This document shows, piece by piece, positions 27,101 to 35,772 of a stretch of 64,000 nt of DNA. The stretch lies in contig JANLZB010000022.1 in assembly GCA_031366005.1 (NCBI GenBank), forward strand, positions 1 through 64,000, in the 5' to 3' direction. The notes below the pieces were generated by a model that was not told the origin of the DNA, searched no databases, and was given only the letters and a program-made list of their open reading frames with translations. Position numbers and translations under genes: made by a program. The DNA comes from JANLUX01 sp031366005 (GTDB taxonomy: Bacteria; Bacteroidota; Bacteroidia; AKYH767-A; OLB10). Within the stretch, counting starts at the first letter, position 1. The number at the start of each line of letters is the position of its first letter.

Positions 27101-30100
27101 GTTAGAACTAATGTTTCCCCTTCGCACACTATTGTGTCTCCTGTTATGTTAGCCGGAGGAGTTGGATTAACAGTTACTGTAACAGGTGCTATTGCAGGAT
27201 ATGCACAGCCGTTTGCTGTATAAACAATAACTGAGTAGGTTCCACTCACTGTTACATTCAGGCTGTCAAGTGTATTGACTGCATTTGAAAGTGGAGGGGC
27301 CGGTGATTTAGACCATAAATATGTAAATCCTGGAGGATTAACTTTTAAGGTTATGGTATCTCCATCACAGAAAGTGAGTGGTCCTCCAATGATAGAAGCA
27401 GAAGCAGGAACAGGATCAACAATAATTGTATAAGTGGCAGATGCAGTGCAACCATTCAATCCTGTAACAGTAACTTTATATGTATAAGTGCCCGGTAATC
27501 CACCACCGGCAAGCACAGTGAGGTTAGGAGTATTTCCTCCAACTGGAGTTGAAGGCAACTGCACCCATGCGAAGTTAGTTCCCGCTGCTGATGTTTTTAT
27601 ATCGATATTTTCTCCCTGACAATAATTAGTTTGTCCGGTAATAGTTGCATTAGGAGATTTGTTTACAATCACATTAACAGGCCCTACTGTGAATGGACAA
27701 CCGTTTCCATCAACTGATGTTACAGAATAAAACCCGCTGTTATAAACGTAAACAGGATTTGCTGTTGGTGGAGGTGGTGGAATAATAATGTTCCAGTAAT
27801 AAGGACCTACACCTGATGAGAGGAGTTGTACAGAATCACAACCCGGTGTTACAGTAATGGTTCCAGTTGCCTGTGGATTTACAGTGATCAGTTGAGAAGC
27901 GTTGCTGGTACATCCATATTTATCTGTAACATTTAGAGTAGCTGTAAAATTTCCTGAATTAATGTAAACCAGGTTTGCCGGAGATAATGCGGATGTAGCA
28001 GCGTTGCCATTGTTAAATAATCTTGATACCTCATCAGCAACATTCACTGAAATATCAGTAAACAAAGAAGGAGAACCCTGGCAAACCGGAGTAGAGACTG
28101 TGAAGTTTGCAACTATCGGAACCGGAACATTGATAACATGACTTGTTATACACGTTGCCATGGTTACAGGATCATAGATATATAAATTTATTGTATGAGG
28201 ACCTGCAGGAGAAATAATTATTGGAGGTGGGAATGGATTGGTTGAAAGTAAAGTTGATGTTGTAACATCATACCATGTCCAGTTATAACTTGCTGCACTA
28301 CCAAGATACAATGAAGTGTTATTAAACACTGTAGTCATCTGGTTGCTCCCATTGCATTGATAAGAAAATTCAAACCGCGCATCAAATGGTATAGTAAGCT
28401 GTTTCTGATGCGAGACCTGGACGGTACATGGATTTCCTGAGCTGTCAATTCCCGGTGATGATCCGTAAACAGTAACAAGATAAATTCCGGGATAAGGATA
28501 AGTATTTGTTACAGGAGAAATAGGTCCTGCTGATCCTGTGGTGAAATTCCATGCTGTTAATGTTGCAGTTCCTGTCTTGGTATAAGTTTGAGATAAACAA
28601 ATAGGAGGAGTATAAGTAAAGTTAATTGTATCGAATGGTGTGCAATTCCCTGTATCAGGATTACAGGTGATGGTATCAATTGTAATGGAATTTGACATTC
28701 GTGTACAACCAAAACTATTGGTAACAATTACTGAAAATGTAGTTTGTGCATTAATCGTTTGTGTGATAGAAGGTCCGCTGCCTGAGGGTGTCCATGCATA
28801 AGTATAACCCCCGATATTAACAGCAGCATAAGAAACTGTTTTAGGGTAAGGAGCACAGACAGAAGAAGGTCCGGAAATCAATGCTGTTGGCAATGGATGT
28901 ACTGTAATATTTCCATTAGTTGTGGCTGTGCATCCGAATCCATCAGTCACGGTTAATGATAATGGATAGGATCCTGCCACAGCGTAAGTAACAATTGGTG
29001 CTGCAATGATTGTTGAGTTTGGTGTTCCACCTGTGAATGACCAGGAATAACTTGGTCCGCCAGAACCATTAAATGTAAGTGGCGAACCTTCACAGGCAGG
29101 AGAAGGAATTAAAATGCCAGGTGTTGGAGTTGGATGAACAGTAACAACAAATTTTAATATTGTATCCAGACAGGTTGACTGAACATGCAGCTTAATTGTA
29201 TCCGTTCCCGGAATACTCCATAATACATTGATAAAATTATTTCCGCTCGAAGTAATTCCTCCCTTAACAGGAGCAGATAAGGACCATGTATAACTTGCGC
29301 CCATAAACAATGGCTGACTGAATGTATGAGATGATGGAGCATTCACACATACATCTACAGGCCCTGTTATTACAGGAACTACAGGAACATCTTCAATATG
29401 AATAGGTGTATTTGCTGTATCTGAACAACCATTTGCATTAGTAACAACTAACTGAACTGTGTAATCACCTGCAACGGTATAAGTATAAATCTGGGTTTGA
29501 TTAGATGAATTTCCTCCATCACCAAAAGTCCAGTAGTAAGTTGGTTGAATACTTGTAGTTGTAAATGTTACCGGAGTATTCTTACAAGGATTTATTGGAG
29601 AGTAACTGATATTCGGTACAAGTGGCAATGCCTGAAGGTTCACCAATAACTTTACAGAATCCTCATAACACCTGTTGATTTTAAGCACTACATAAATAGG
29701 AGTATTGCTTGCATCAATCCAATGAATGGTTATTGAATTTGTTCCGTTAGCAGTAATGATATTTCCAGCAGTTGTCGGTTGTACTGACCATGTATAAGTT
29801 GCATTGCTGAGCAACGTAGGAGGAATGGTATAAGTAATCGTACTCTTTACACAAGGATTAACTGCACCCGGAGTTATTGCTGGCATTGTGAAATTAGGCC
29901 ATGTTTTCACAACATAAGTAACAGTTGGAGATGTACAGAACGGACTTGCAGAAAGTGTTTGAAAAACAGTGATTGTTCCACCTCCGGCATTCCATTGAAC
30001 GGCTACGCTGCTGCCACCATTAGGACCAATAATATTTCCTGCAGATGGTGGAACGATAGCCCATGTATAAGTAACACCACTCATGTTAGGAGCAGTGGTA

Positions 30101-31896
30101 TAATAAGTTGTATCACCTGCACAAACTGTATCCAATCCTGTAATTGGGTTGGGTGTTTTCATATCCACTACTTCCACATTCACTTTGGCAGAATCATTAC
30201 AATAAATTCCTAATGGAGGATAGGCAGTGAGTGTATAAATCCCTGGTCCGTTATTCCAGGTGTATGCATTCAGCAATGCTGTAGTTCCAAAATTGATAGT
30301 GGACGGAACAGGGGTTTCTAATTTCCATGCTACACCTGGTGCAATGGTGTTGTTCGTAAGATTCATTCCATTAAAAGGCGGAGATGCAGGAGCATTTGGA
30401 CAGACCTTGGATGGACCTACGATTCCAAAATTAGGTTTGACATGAATTGTTATTGTTCCACTTCCTCCGCAACCCGGGTCATGTACACATCCGGCATCCA
30501 GACTACATCCTGAACCAGTGAGAACATTATGATAATTTACCTGCAAGGTAACATAACCAAAGAATGCAGTATCCCACTGAATACAAACTTCACAAGTGTT
30601 AGCTCCGGTGATCACACCTGCATTGGAAGGCAGCATTTCCCAGCTATGAATATTTCCGGGAATACATTCAATCGAATAGCAAGTCTTGCCACCTGAACAA
30701 ACTACCGTGTCACCTCTCACCGGTAAAGTGGTTGGCACAATATGAACCTGCACTGTTGTACCAAGCGGACAAGTTAATGGTGGAGTACATCCGGTAACAG
30801 TTAATGTAATTGTGCCTAAAGGACCGGCTCCCCAGATTATCAGACATGAATCACTTGTTGCAGAAGGAGGAAATAAAAATGTTCCACCTGTTACACTCCA
30901 GGTATAACCCGTACAGTTTGCATGGGTATGATAAGTTACAGTATCACCGGGACATTGAACCGAGAGACAATAAATATCAGGACCGCTTGATGAATCAACT
31001 ACCACTTGAAATGCTGTGTCGTGTGGCGTGCCGCAATCATCATAAACAGTTAAGGTATCATAATAAGTTCCGGGAGGATAATGCGAACCAGGCTCGGTAT
31101 GCACGGAGTTACCTGAATAATATCCATTACCAAAATTCCATAACAAACCTGTGATGCCACTTGAACAATTTGCATTGAAATAAACTGATTGACCATTACA
31201 AATATTTATAACTCCGCCAACAATGGGTGGGTTAGTAGTGAAGCAGGTGAAATAAACTGAAGGAGGATTACGGATAACGTTTGACTGACAGGAATCCAAC
31301 ATTCCATTGTGCAATGCATACCAAGTAACCACAGTTGTGCCTACGGGATAAACTAATGGTGCATTACTCCAGATTGAATCAGCGAAACAAGCACCATTTC
31401 CACCGGCAACACTACCAGATGAAGTGTAGGTAGGTTTAACTAAGTGAATGGCCGAATCAGGCAGATTAAAACAAAAAGCTGTATCCCTGCAATTGAGTTT
31501 ACAACAAGGACCACCAATAGTAACAGTATATACAATATCTGTTGGTTGTGGTTGCTTGCTATCTCTTATATGAAAATCATAACTACCAGGACATAATCCG
31601 GTTACACACGCTGTAAAACCAACTGGTCCACTTCCACCCTGTTGTATAACAAGTATGCTATATGGAGGTACGCCCCCGGTAATAATTACTCCTGCAGAAC
31701 ATTTGCAAGGGTTTGAGTACTCGCAGCATTTGCTTGTACAAACAGGATCCGTGGTTGCAGTTAATGGTCCGCCAGCCTGCGCAAATGAGGTCTGATAATT
31801 AAGACAACTAAAAAGTGCTGTCATTAATGTTACTTGCAATAATTGTCTTACTCCATTTTTAAGACAAGCAATAGTGTTGTAAAAATTTGATTTCAT
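21112..31896 (-). CDS. Giant secreted Cys-rich protein with PKD domains and amplified modules (3594 residues)
   Basis: Signal peptide 1-40 (ends YQTSFAQ). Residues about 45-1830: many Ig/PKD-like domains, for example YYWTFGDGGNSSN near 805 and YSWSFTGGTPNST near 960, separated by cysteine pairs (P-x-C and G-C). About 1832-2000 and 3049-3215: two copies of a lectin-like module (DGNLSGWQPHP / NGQFNGWQPDP, each later with NENNGWHR). Between them are six modules of about 165-180 residues, each beginning like VNAGNDTTICEGSS. About 3285-3445: six DDGNxCTxDGCDPVSG units, ending in ICGNGIDDDCDGLVDEGC (MopE-type metal-binding motif). The final 140 residues are a beta domain. No clear T9SS tail. Probably a surface adhesin or matrix protein. 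Confidence 0.9.
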   Translation of the reverse strand: MKSNFYNTIACLKNGVRQLLQVTLMTALFSCLNYQTSFAQAGGPLTATTDPVCTSKCCEYSNPCKCSAGVIITGGVPPYSILVIQQGGSGPVGFTACVTGLCPGSYDFHIRDSKQPQPTDIVYTVTIGGPCCKLNCRDTAFCFNLPDSAIHLVKPTYTSSGSVAGGNGACFADSIWSNAPLVYPVGTTVVTWYALHNGMLDSCQSNVIRNPPSVYFTCFTTNPPIVGGVINICNGQSVYFNANCSSGITGLLWNFGNGYYSGNSVHTEPGSHYPPGTYYDTLTVYDDCGTPHDTAFQVVVDSSSGPDIYCLSVQCPGDTVTYHTHANCTGYTWSVTGGTFLFPPSATSDSCLIIWGAGPLGTITLTVTGCTPPLTCPLGTTVQVHIVPTTLPVRGDTVVCSGGKTCYSIECIPGNIHSWEMLPSNAGVITGANTCEVCIQWDTAFFGYVTLQVNYHNVLTGSGCSLDAGCVHDPGCGGSGTITIHVKPNFGIVGPSKVCPNAPASPPFNGMNLTNNTIAPGVAWKLETPVPSTINFGTTALLNAYTWNNGPGIYTLTAYPPLGIYCNDSAKVNVEVVDMKTPNPITGLDTVCAGDTTYYTTAPNMSGVTYTWAIVPPSAGNIIGPNGGSSVAVQWNAGGGTITVFQTLSASPFCTSPTVTYVVKTWPNFTMPAITPGAVNPCVKSTITYTIPPTLLSNATYTWSVQPTTAGNIITANGTNSITIHWIDASNTPIYVVLKINRCYEDSVKLLVNLQALPLVPNISYSPINPCKNTPVTFTTTSIQPTYYWTFGDGGNSSNQTQIYTYTVAGDYTVQLVVTNANGCSDTANTPIHIEDVPVVPVITGPVDVCVNAPSSHTFSQPLFMGASYTWSLSAPVKGGITSSGNNFINVLWSIPGTDTIKLHVQSTCLDTILKFVVTVHPTPTPGILIPSPACEGSPLTFNGSGGPSYSWSFTGGTPNSTIIAAPIVTYAVAGSYPLSLTVTDGFGCTATTNGNITVHPLPTALISGPSSVCAPYPKTVSYAAVNIGGYTYAWTPSGSGPSITQTINAQTTFSVIVTNSFGCTRMSNSITIDTITCNPDTGNCTPFDTINFTYTPPICLSQTYTKTGTATLTAWNFTTGSAGPISPVTNTYPYPGIYLVTVYGSSPGIDSSGNPCTVQVSHQKQLTIPFDARFEFSYQCNGSNQMTTVFNNTSLYLGSAASYNWTWYDVTTSTLLSTNPFPPPIIISPAGPHTINLYIYDPVTMATCITSHVINVPVPIVANFTVSTPVCQGSPSLFTDISVNVADEVSRLFNNGNAATSALSPANLVYINSGNFTATLNVTDKYGCTSNASQLITVNPQATGTITVTPGCDSVQLLSSGVGPYYWNIIIPPPPPTANPVYVYNSGFYSVTSVDGNGCPFTVGPVNVIVNKSPNATITGQTNYCQGENIDIKTSAAGTNFAWVQLPSTPVGGNTPNLTVLAGGGLPGTYTYKVTVTGLNGCTASATYTIIVDPVPASASIIGGPLTFCDGDTITLKVNPPGFTYLWSKSPAPPLSNAVNTLDSLNVTVSGTYSVIVYTANGCAYPAIAPVTVTVNPTPPANITGDTIVCEGETLVLTTTSVGGGTYAWSGPYGTGNTNPFIATNMQLSDAGIYTVVVTNSFGCTNSDTTTVIVNPTPANPIVAPPGPFCEGTLHQLCVQAPPYGPLSYLWNTQQNGYCINAVKAGDYFTVVTNQYGCSATSNIVSIHPLPDLSCVPTGCYDFCTECDTVFIPGPFNLTFYDWQKLIAGVWTTYANTQNLPVVPPGGIFRLIGYNQWGCSDSTDTLKIDFHDCCPPVDTISCIDTCLNFNDGNLSGWQPHPSAPNVGVTITNVLSQGGASDYFIQATDQPGPSQLLSGSQFNGHWCCGTFCFDYRMIDDGVAGSANVNPSFTIFNGTLGFRFISSTIANENNGWHRICAPISDCGFVGTSPSGTWAPITGTAIANWSTVISNVSALVFKVDYTAATNEISGFDNPCLTPDVPVINAGPDQTICHGGVAILHVTGCNSTPSWYEINGGMNFFIGNGGDIDVTPSVSTCYMVVCCNAGACCCDTDTICVIVNQLPVISWSTVYPSVCLNSAPVYLDPLNINATPSGGTGIFSGPFVTGNYFNPVSLGIYTITYCYTDTNGCVACVSNTITVIPCCDSTTCHVDAGPDQTICLGGFAFLHATGCDSVAHWYELTPKGPKPVGMGENIDVFPKRSTCYIVTCCCPGTNCCASDTVCITVLPKPRVIWSVTYPAVCLNSAPIYLDTLGIITTPSGGTGVFSGVGVIGYYFYPNTLGSYTISYCYTDTNGCIACAYNTINVIPCCTCSINAGNDTTICEGSFALLHVEGCDSVPRWYEFGPDGSFNFIGQGPSLDVFPQYSTCYAVICCCAGTGCCDTDTVCINVNPHPVLQWSWTYNTVCQYSDSIFLNANTVLVNTINGPVPITSTGGTWTWSGTGVVGNYFYPNTLGVQTITLCYTDTNGCTACISVSINVIYCCNTSCQVNAGNDTTICEGSSVILNAQGCNGSLTWYVLTGEGPIVIGIENGIPVYPQVSTCYIAICCCNDPNNPGVQCCDTDTICINVNPHPVLQWPWNYNTVCQYSDSIFLDANNVYVITNNGPVPITSTGGTWNWSGPGVVGNYFHPNTIGVQTITLCYTDPNGCTACISITINVIYCCNTSCQVNAGNDTTICSGSSVTLNAQGCNGSLTWYVLTGEGPIVIGLENGIPVYPQVNTCYIAICCCNDPNNPGVQCCDTDTICITMRPVPHLEWPYQYQDVCLNSDSIFLNPYNVFVDVNQTMVMLPYAGGTWTWSGNGVIGNYFYPNTLGPHVITICYTDIYGCTSCITKTINVIYCCGQSCQVDGGPDQNICLGNPAILNAQGCNGTATWYQITGVEQPTQVGQGGTVDVFPQQNTCYMVICCCTDPNNPAVVCCDTDTVCVIVRPALHLEWPLSYMDQCLNAAPVFLNPNNIFVDINQTMVSLPFAGGTWTFSGTGVFGNYFYPNTLGTHVITLTYIDPYGCIGTVTNTISVINCCDTVCQDYNNGQFNGWQPDPNAPNLGVAITNTGSQNGVQDHYLETTDQSGASALMASTDYNHWCCGEFCYDYRIFYDGDPSSSYNVNPIFWVYSGTLGFYFTSNIVANENNGWHRVCAPVSTCSVPDSSAAGVWKPITGTAVADWNTVSSNISRIVFRVDYSSFQGERSGIDNVCFTPTPLTVSLTAHCNQICATVNGCCGPFTYQWSGGTVAGNCITALNPNTLYTVTVTNQNGEVTTASIMSGPPVDDGNPCTIDACDPVTGDITHLPLHVDDGNPCTQDGCDPVSGVYHIPVNVNDGNACTIDGCDPVSGIYHTPVNVDDGNACTLDRCKPQSGLIIHTPISCNDNNACTLDGCDPATGCYHASLNPDDGNPCTIDGCDPVSGIYHNPAVEICGNGIDDDCDGLVDEGCISHPVLNVSVFIEGFYTGSGVMQPVLLNAGVGNDSSITDTILIVLHADTVPFDVDTAIAAILYIDGYSTVTLTPAHAGKSYYIAVLTRNGIETWSKLPVTIGAVTDYDFRIPEFAGPGAQNQLRINSINKNPINRRPKIIKP
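22760..25890 (-). repeat. Six tandem Cys-rich modules inside the giant gene, two nearly identical in DNA
   Basis: Module starts, on the minus strand, are near 25885, 25390, 24900, 24410, 23870 and 23310. Each encodes AG(P/N)D(Q/T)TIC..., W-Y-x-x-x-G, CYIxxCCC, D-T-D-T-I-C and a second half with GNYFYPNTLG and CYTDxNGC. Modules four and five are 540 bp long and almost identical over long stretches (about 24110-24400 against 23581-23870), implying recent duplication or conversion. Confidence 0.85.
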
Positions 31897-32333
31897 GGTG
31901 GTGGTATTTATTAGAGGTGATAATTTTATTCATTATTACAAAATGCTTTAACGAAACAGAATTTAATATTTTAATTCAACATGGCTAACTGCTGATTAAT
32001 AACTAATGGAGAGGAAATACTAACTAAACGAAAAGTTGGAAATATAATTGAATCAGCAAATTTAACTTTCATTTCCAACTATCCAAGAATATTTATAACT
32101 ATTCTAGGATGGACTGCAACTAATCAGATTATTTTATTTTGATTATGATTACCTAATGTTAATATATATTTGATTTTACAAAACCTTACTAAATAGCAAT
32201 CTATTAACAAATCACTAAGTTTGACTTCCGCCCGAAGAACGTATTTGCTTCTGCTTCTATTTATTAAGTAAAATTGATGTTAATGGGCGTCACTGAAATC
32301 CAATTAGTGTAAACGAACTTAATATCAAATAAA
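31897..32333. other. 437-bp AT-rich divergent intergenic region
   Basis: It lies between the divergent starts of the giant gene and the propeller gene, so it must hold both promoters. I see no frame longer than a few dozen codons, no terminator hairpin and no clean TAnnTTTG box with a spaced TTG. Confidence 0.6.
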
Positions 32334-33899
32334 ATGAAAACAAAAAATTTACTTACTCTACTTACATCAATAATATTTATTTCTCAATTTACATCAGCCC
32401 AAATAACGTTTCAAAAAACAATTGGCGGCTCAGGTAATGATTATGGAACGATAAGCAGGCAAACTGCTGACAACGGATATATTATATGCGGAACTACCGG
32501 TAGTTTTGGAGCTGGCATGGAGGATATTTATTTAGTGAAAACCAATGTTAATGGCGATACCCTATGGACTAAAACCTATGGAGGAACCAATAATGAATAC
32601 GGAAGTTCAGTTCAGCAAACCAATGACAGAGGTTATATTATCACAGGCAGTACTAAAAGTTTCGGTACTGGAGATAGAGATATTTACCTGCTAAAAACAG
32701 ATAGTGCTGGAAATGTATTATGGACAAAAACATTTAACGCAACCGGAGAAGACATCGGAAGTTTTGCCCAGCAGACAAGTGATGGAGGATATGTTATTGC
32801 AGGCTCTTCACAGTCATCCAGTCTAACTAACTACGATGTGGATTTAATAAAAACCGATGCTAACGGAGATACATTGTGGACACGAACATTTTCGGGATCA
32901 GGTTATGAGGATGGAAATTTTGTACAGCAAACCAATGATGGAGGATATATTATTACCGGAACAACGGCAAGTTTCGGAGCAGGCGGATATGATTTTTATA
33001 TAATAAAAACAAATGCATCAGGTAATATCTTGTGGGCAAAATCTTATGGAGGTACAGGTGATGATTATGCTTTTTCCATCAAACAAAATAATGACAGCGG
33101 ATATGTTGTTACCGGAGCTACAAGCAGTTTTGGTTCAGGTTTCTTTGATGCATATTTAATGCGTATTAATTCAACCGGAACAGTTGCATGGACAAAGGTG
33201 TTTGGTGGAACTGATTATGATGATGGTGTTTCCGCACAGCAAACAAGTGATAATGGATTTATAATGCTGGGACAGGCTTTTAGTTTTGGCGTTGGAAGTG
33301 ATGTTTATATAATAAAGACTAACGCCAGCGGAGATACATTATGGACAAGAATTTTTGGAGGAACTGGTTACGAATTTGGTGGATCAGTTCAGCAAACCAA
33401 TGATGGAGGATTTTTTATAAGTGCAGGTGAAGAAAGCTTTAATTCCAGTCGCGAGATGTACATTCTTAAAACGGATGTGAATGGAAACAGCGGATGTAAT
33501 CAGGGGAGTACTGGTACAATAGTATCCTCACCAGTAATTCAGGTAGCCACGGCTGCATTTATGGTTTCCGGTGGTTTTACAATAAATTCTCCGGCTGCGT
33601 TAGTAGCAAACGGAGGTACAGTTAATTCGCTTTGTACTTCCGTTGGAATACATGATATTGAAGGTTCAATTACAACGATAAATGTTTTTCCAAATCCTTT
33701 TTCCAATGAATTGATCATAAGTGGTACTAAACAAAAAGGTATCGTTATAGTGGTAGATGTAACAGGAAAAGAAATAATACAGCAAAAAGGATTAGATGGT
33801 GATACAAAAATCAATACACAAAATTTAACATCCGGCTTTTATTTTATCAATTACATGGAAGAAAATAATTCCGCAAAATTTAAACTTGTTAAATTCTGA
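32334..33899 (+). CDS. T9SS-secreted seven-bladed propeller-type protein
   Basis: 521 residues. Signal peptide 1-22. Residues about 26-395 are seven tandem units of 51-52 residues, each following the pattern GGTGxDYGxxVQQTxDGGYIITG, xSFGAGxxDxYxxKT and NASGDTLWTK. Seven units of four strands suggest a closed beta-propeller. Residues about 400-445 form a linker with an ALVANGG segment, and about 450-521 the T9SS type A sorting domain (VFPNPFSNELIISG to FKLVKF). Surface or released protein of unknown ligand. Confidence 0.92.
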   Translation: MKTKNLLTLLTSIIFISQFTSAQITFQKTIGGSGNDYGTISRQTADNGYIICGTTGSFGAGMEDIYLVKTNVNGDTLWTKTYGGTNNEYGSSVQQTNDRGYIITGSTKSFGTGDRDIYLLKTDSAGNVLWTKTFNATGEDIGSFAQQTSDGGYVIAGSSQSSSLTNYDVDLIKTDANGDTLWTRTFSGSGYEDGNFVQQTNDGGYIITGTTASFGAGGYDFYIIKTNASGNILWAKSYGGTGDDYAFSIKQNNDSGYVVTGATSSFGSGFFDAYLMRINSTGTVAWTKVFGGTDYDDGVSAQQTSDNGFIMLGQAFSFGVGSDVYIIKTNASGDTLWTRIFGGTGYEFGGSVQQTNDGGFFISAGEESFNSSREMYILKTDVNGNSGCNQGSTGTIVSSPVIQVATAAFMVSGGFTINSPAALVANGGTVNSLCTSVGIHDIEGSITTINVFPNPFSNELIISGTKQKGIVIVVDVTGKEIIQQKGLDGDTKINTQNLTSGFYFINYMEENNSAKFKLVKF

Positions 33900-34095
33900 T
33901 AAACAACTTTTATAATCATTTACTGATTTTGAGAATTTCAGTCAACTGCAGTAATAATGAATCTGTCTATTATACTACTCAAAATCATTAACTGAACCAG
34001 ATGTTAACAACCATTGTTGAAAATATATCTTTTCTTCATTTTAACAGTCCTTTTTCCGATATACATTTACCGCTTAAACTTAAATCAAAAAAATC

Positions 34096-34506
34096 ATGAA
34101 AAAATTAGTATCAGTAATCGTTGCAGTATTATTTACTGCAGGCGTGTATGCTCAGGCTGAAAAATCAGCAACAAAATCAAACACCACCACCGAGCAAACT
34201 AAAACAACCATGCATAATGACATGCATCACGACATGAAAGATTGTGTGATGATGAAAGATGGAAAAATGTGGATGATGAAAGGTGGAAAAACAATGCCAA
34301 TGACTTCCGAAATGAAAATGAGTAATGGAAATACCGTAACAACGAACGGTGAAGTGATGATGGCAGACGGAAATAAGATGATGATGAAAAATGGCGACTG
34401 TATGGATATGCACGGAATGATGATGCCATCCAACATGGGTAAAACAAAAACATCAAAAGCTACAACTACTGACAACAAGAAAGAAGCTACAACTAAGGAG
34501 CAGTAA
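34096..34506 (+). CDS. Exported Met/His-rich DUF6799-type protein
   Basis: 136 residues. Signal peptide 1-20 (ends AGVYAQ). The mature part is rich in Met with scattered His: HNDMHHDMKDCVMMKDGK, then GKMWMMKGGKTMPMTSEMKMSNGNTVTTNGEVM and MMADGNKMMMKNGDCMDMHG. The repeated M-x-D-G-K / M-x-N-G-x pattern is what I know as DUF6799. Met-rich MxxM and His clusters could bind Cu(I), but that is inference. It is followed by a clear terminator, so it is a single-gene unit. Confidence 0.75.
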   Translation: MKKLVSVIVAVLFTAGVYAQAEKSATKSNTTTEQTKTTMHNDMHHDMKDCVMMKDGKMWMMKGGKTMPMTSEMKMSNGNTVTTNGEVMMADGNKMMMKNGDCMDMHGMMMPSNMGKTKTSKATTTDNKKEATTKEQ

Positions 34507-34527
34507 AATAATATTAACTTAATTACA

Positions 34528-34563
34528 CAGCGGTTTCGATAATATCGGAGCCGCTTTTTTTTT
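34528..34563 (+). terminator. Rho-independent terminator
   Basis: AGCGGTTTCGATA (34529-34541) pairs with TATCGGAGCCGCT (34543-34555) with two G-U pairs, then a run of nine T. It is 22 bases after the stop of the Met-rich gene. Confidence 0.9.
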
Positions 34564-34577
34564 ACGAGATAGTTAAG

Positions 34578-34608
34578 TTGGCTGATACGCCACCCCGTAG
34601 TATCTTTG
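34578..34608 (+). promoter_or_regulatory. Promoter of the GT4 gene
   Basis: TTG (34578-34580), 20 bases, TATCTTTG (34601-34608). The -7 box is an exact match to TAnnTTTG. It lies 24 bases before the ATG at 34632, which argues for that start and against an in-frame start at 34578 inside the promoter. Confidence 0.7.
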
Positions 34609-34631
34609 TCCAAGCCCTTTTTTACTCTATT

Positions 34632-35759
34632 ATGAAAGACTTTATTAAAGTGGGAACCGCTTCAGGTGGATACCCTGAAAAGCGAAATATTTTTTCATTG
34701 CCTTTTAAAAATGCAAAAGTGGTGAGACGATATGACCTGATTAATATTATTAATTTCATTCATTTCAAATTATATAACAAAAGCAAAAACGAATACGTTT
34801 TTCTCCATCGTGATTTTGGAATTAACGATGTTGACCTTTTTCATTTTTTTAATAAAATCAGTTTTTCAAACACACCATGGATTACCACTTTTGAAACCCG
34901 TGTTCCTTATTTCAAACCTTCAAAAACACCTGACAGATATTATGAATTGTTGGTAAGCAAACATTGTAAAAAACTGATTGCAATAAGTCAGCGGGCTTAT
35001 AACATCCAAATGTTTCTTCTTGATCAGCGAAAGCAATTTAAAGATGCGGTTGCGGAAAAACTTACCATTATACATCCTCCCCAGGAATCAATCATCAGCG
35101 ATTATAATCAGAAACAATCAGATAATAATAATATCATTTTTACATTAGTAGGAAGGCGTTTTTTTCTGAAGGGAGGAATGGAAGTATTAAAAGTGTTTGA
35201 CCGTTTGTTTCAAAAACATCATAATATAAAATTGAATATTGTTTCACTTCTTGAACATGGTGATTATATCAGTCAGTCATCAATAAATGATGTGACAGAA
35301 GCAATGAAAATTATAAGTGCTCACCCGGGAAAAATCATTTATCACAAAAGTCTTGGTAATAATAAAGTCATTGAATTATATAAAAACTCGCATGTAAGTC
35401 TGCAACCCTCTTATCATGAAAGTTATGGGTATTCTATACTCGAGGCGCAAGCGTGTGGCTGTCCTGTAATCAGCACTGACGTGTGTGCCATGCCCGAAAT
35501 TAACAACGAAGCCAGTGGATGGGTACTTAACATACCTCAGGATGAATTGAAAGACGGCATTTGGAGAACTGTTGACGAACGAAAAAAACTTTCTGAAATG
35601 TTGCAGGAACAATTGTATGCTACTATCATAAACATCGTGGAGAATCCGCAAGTCATTAAAACAAAAGGGATGAATGCAATAAAAAGAATTGAAGATGAAC
35701 ATTCACCTGAAACCAGGGCTGCACTCATCGAAAAAATTTATCAAGAAAGCTTGAACTGA
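34632..35759 (+). CDS. Glycosyltransferase family 4 protein
   Basis: 375 residues from the ATG at 34632 (MKDFIKVGTASGGYPEKRNI). GT-B fold: the C-terminal domain has FTLVGRRFFLKGGMEVL and the signature HESYGYSILEAQACGCPVIST with the E-x7-E pair (Glu of HES and Glu of LEA) that contacts the sugar nucleotide, then VCAMPEINNEASGWVL. The donor and acceptor are unknown. The promoter and terminator show it is its own transcript. It converges on the opposite-strand glycan genes at 35773 and belongs to the envelope-glycan set. Confidence 0.9.
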   Translation: MKDFIKVGTASGGYPEKRNIFSLPFKNAKVVRRYDLINIINFIHFKLYNKSKNEYVFLHRDFGINDVDLFHFFNKISFSNTPWITTFETRVPYFKPSKTPDRYYELLVSKHCKKLIAISQRAYNIQMFLLDQRKQFKDAVAEKLTIIHPPQESIISDYNQKQSDNNNIIFTLVGRRFFLKGGMEVLKVFDRLFQKHHNIKLNIVSLLEHGDYISQSSINDVTEAMKIISAHPGKIIYHKSLGNNKVIELYKNSHVSLQPSYHESYGYSILEAQACGCPVISTDVCAMPEINNEASGWVLNIPQDELKDGIWRTVDERKKLSEMLQEQLYATIINIVENPQVIKTKGMNAIKRIEDEHSPETRAALIEKIYQESLN

Positions 35760-35772
35760 AAATTTTATTTGA

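Noticed and set aside
21522..31154. Several frames of 60-114 codons on both strands inside the giant gene
   Set aside because: They are shadows of repetitive Cys/Thr-rich coding sequence; the giant frame is unbroken and has a signal peptide.
33924..33987. TGATTTTGAG / CTCAAAATCA inverted repeat after the propeller gene
   Set aside because: 10-bp arms with a 44-base loop and no T run; could be chance in AT-rich DNA.
34177..34613. Three long antisense frames opposite the Met-rich gene
   Set aside because: They are the mirror of a biased codon pattern (ATG/AAA-rich); they run through the terminator and have no sensible start or fold.
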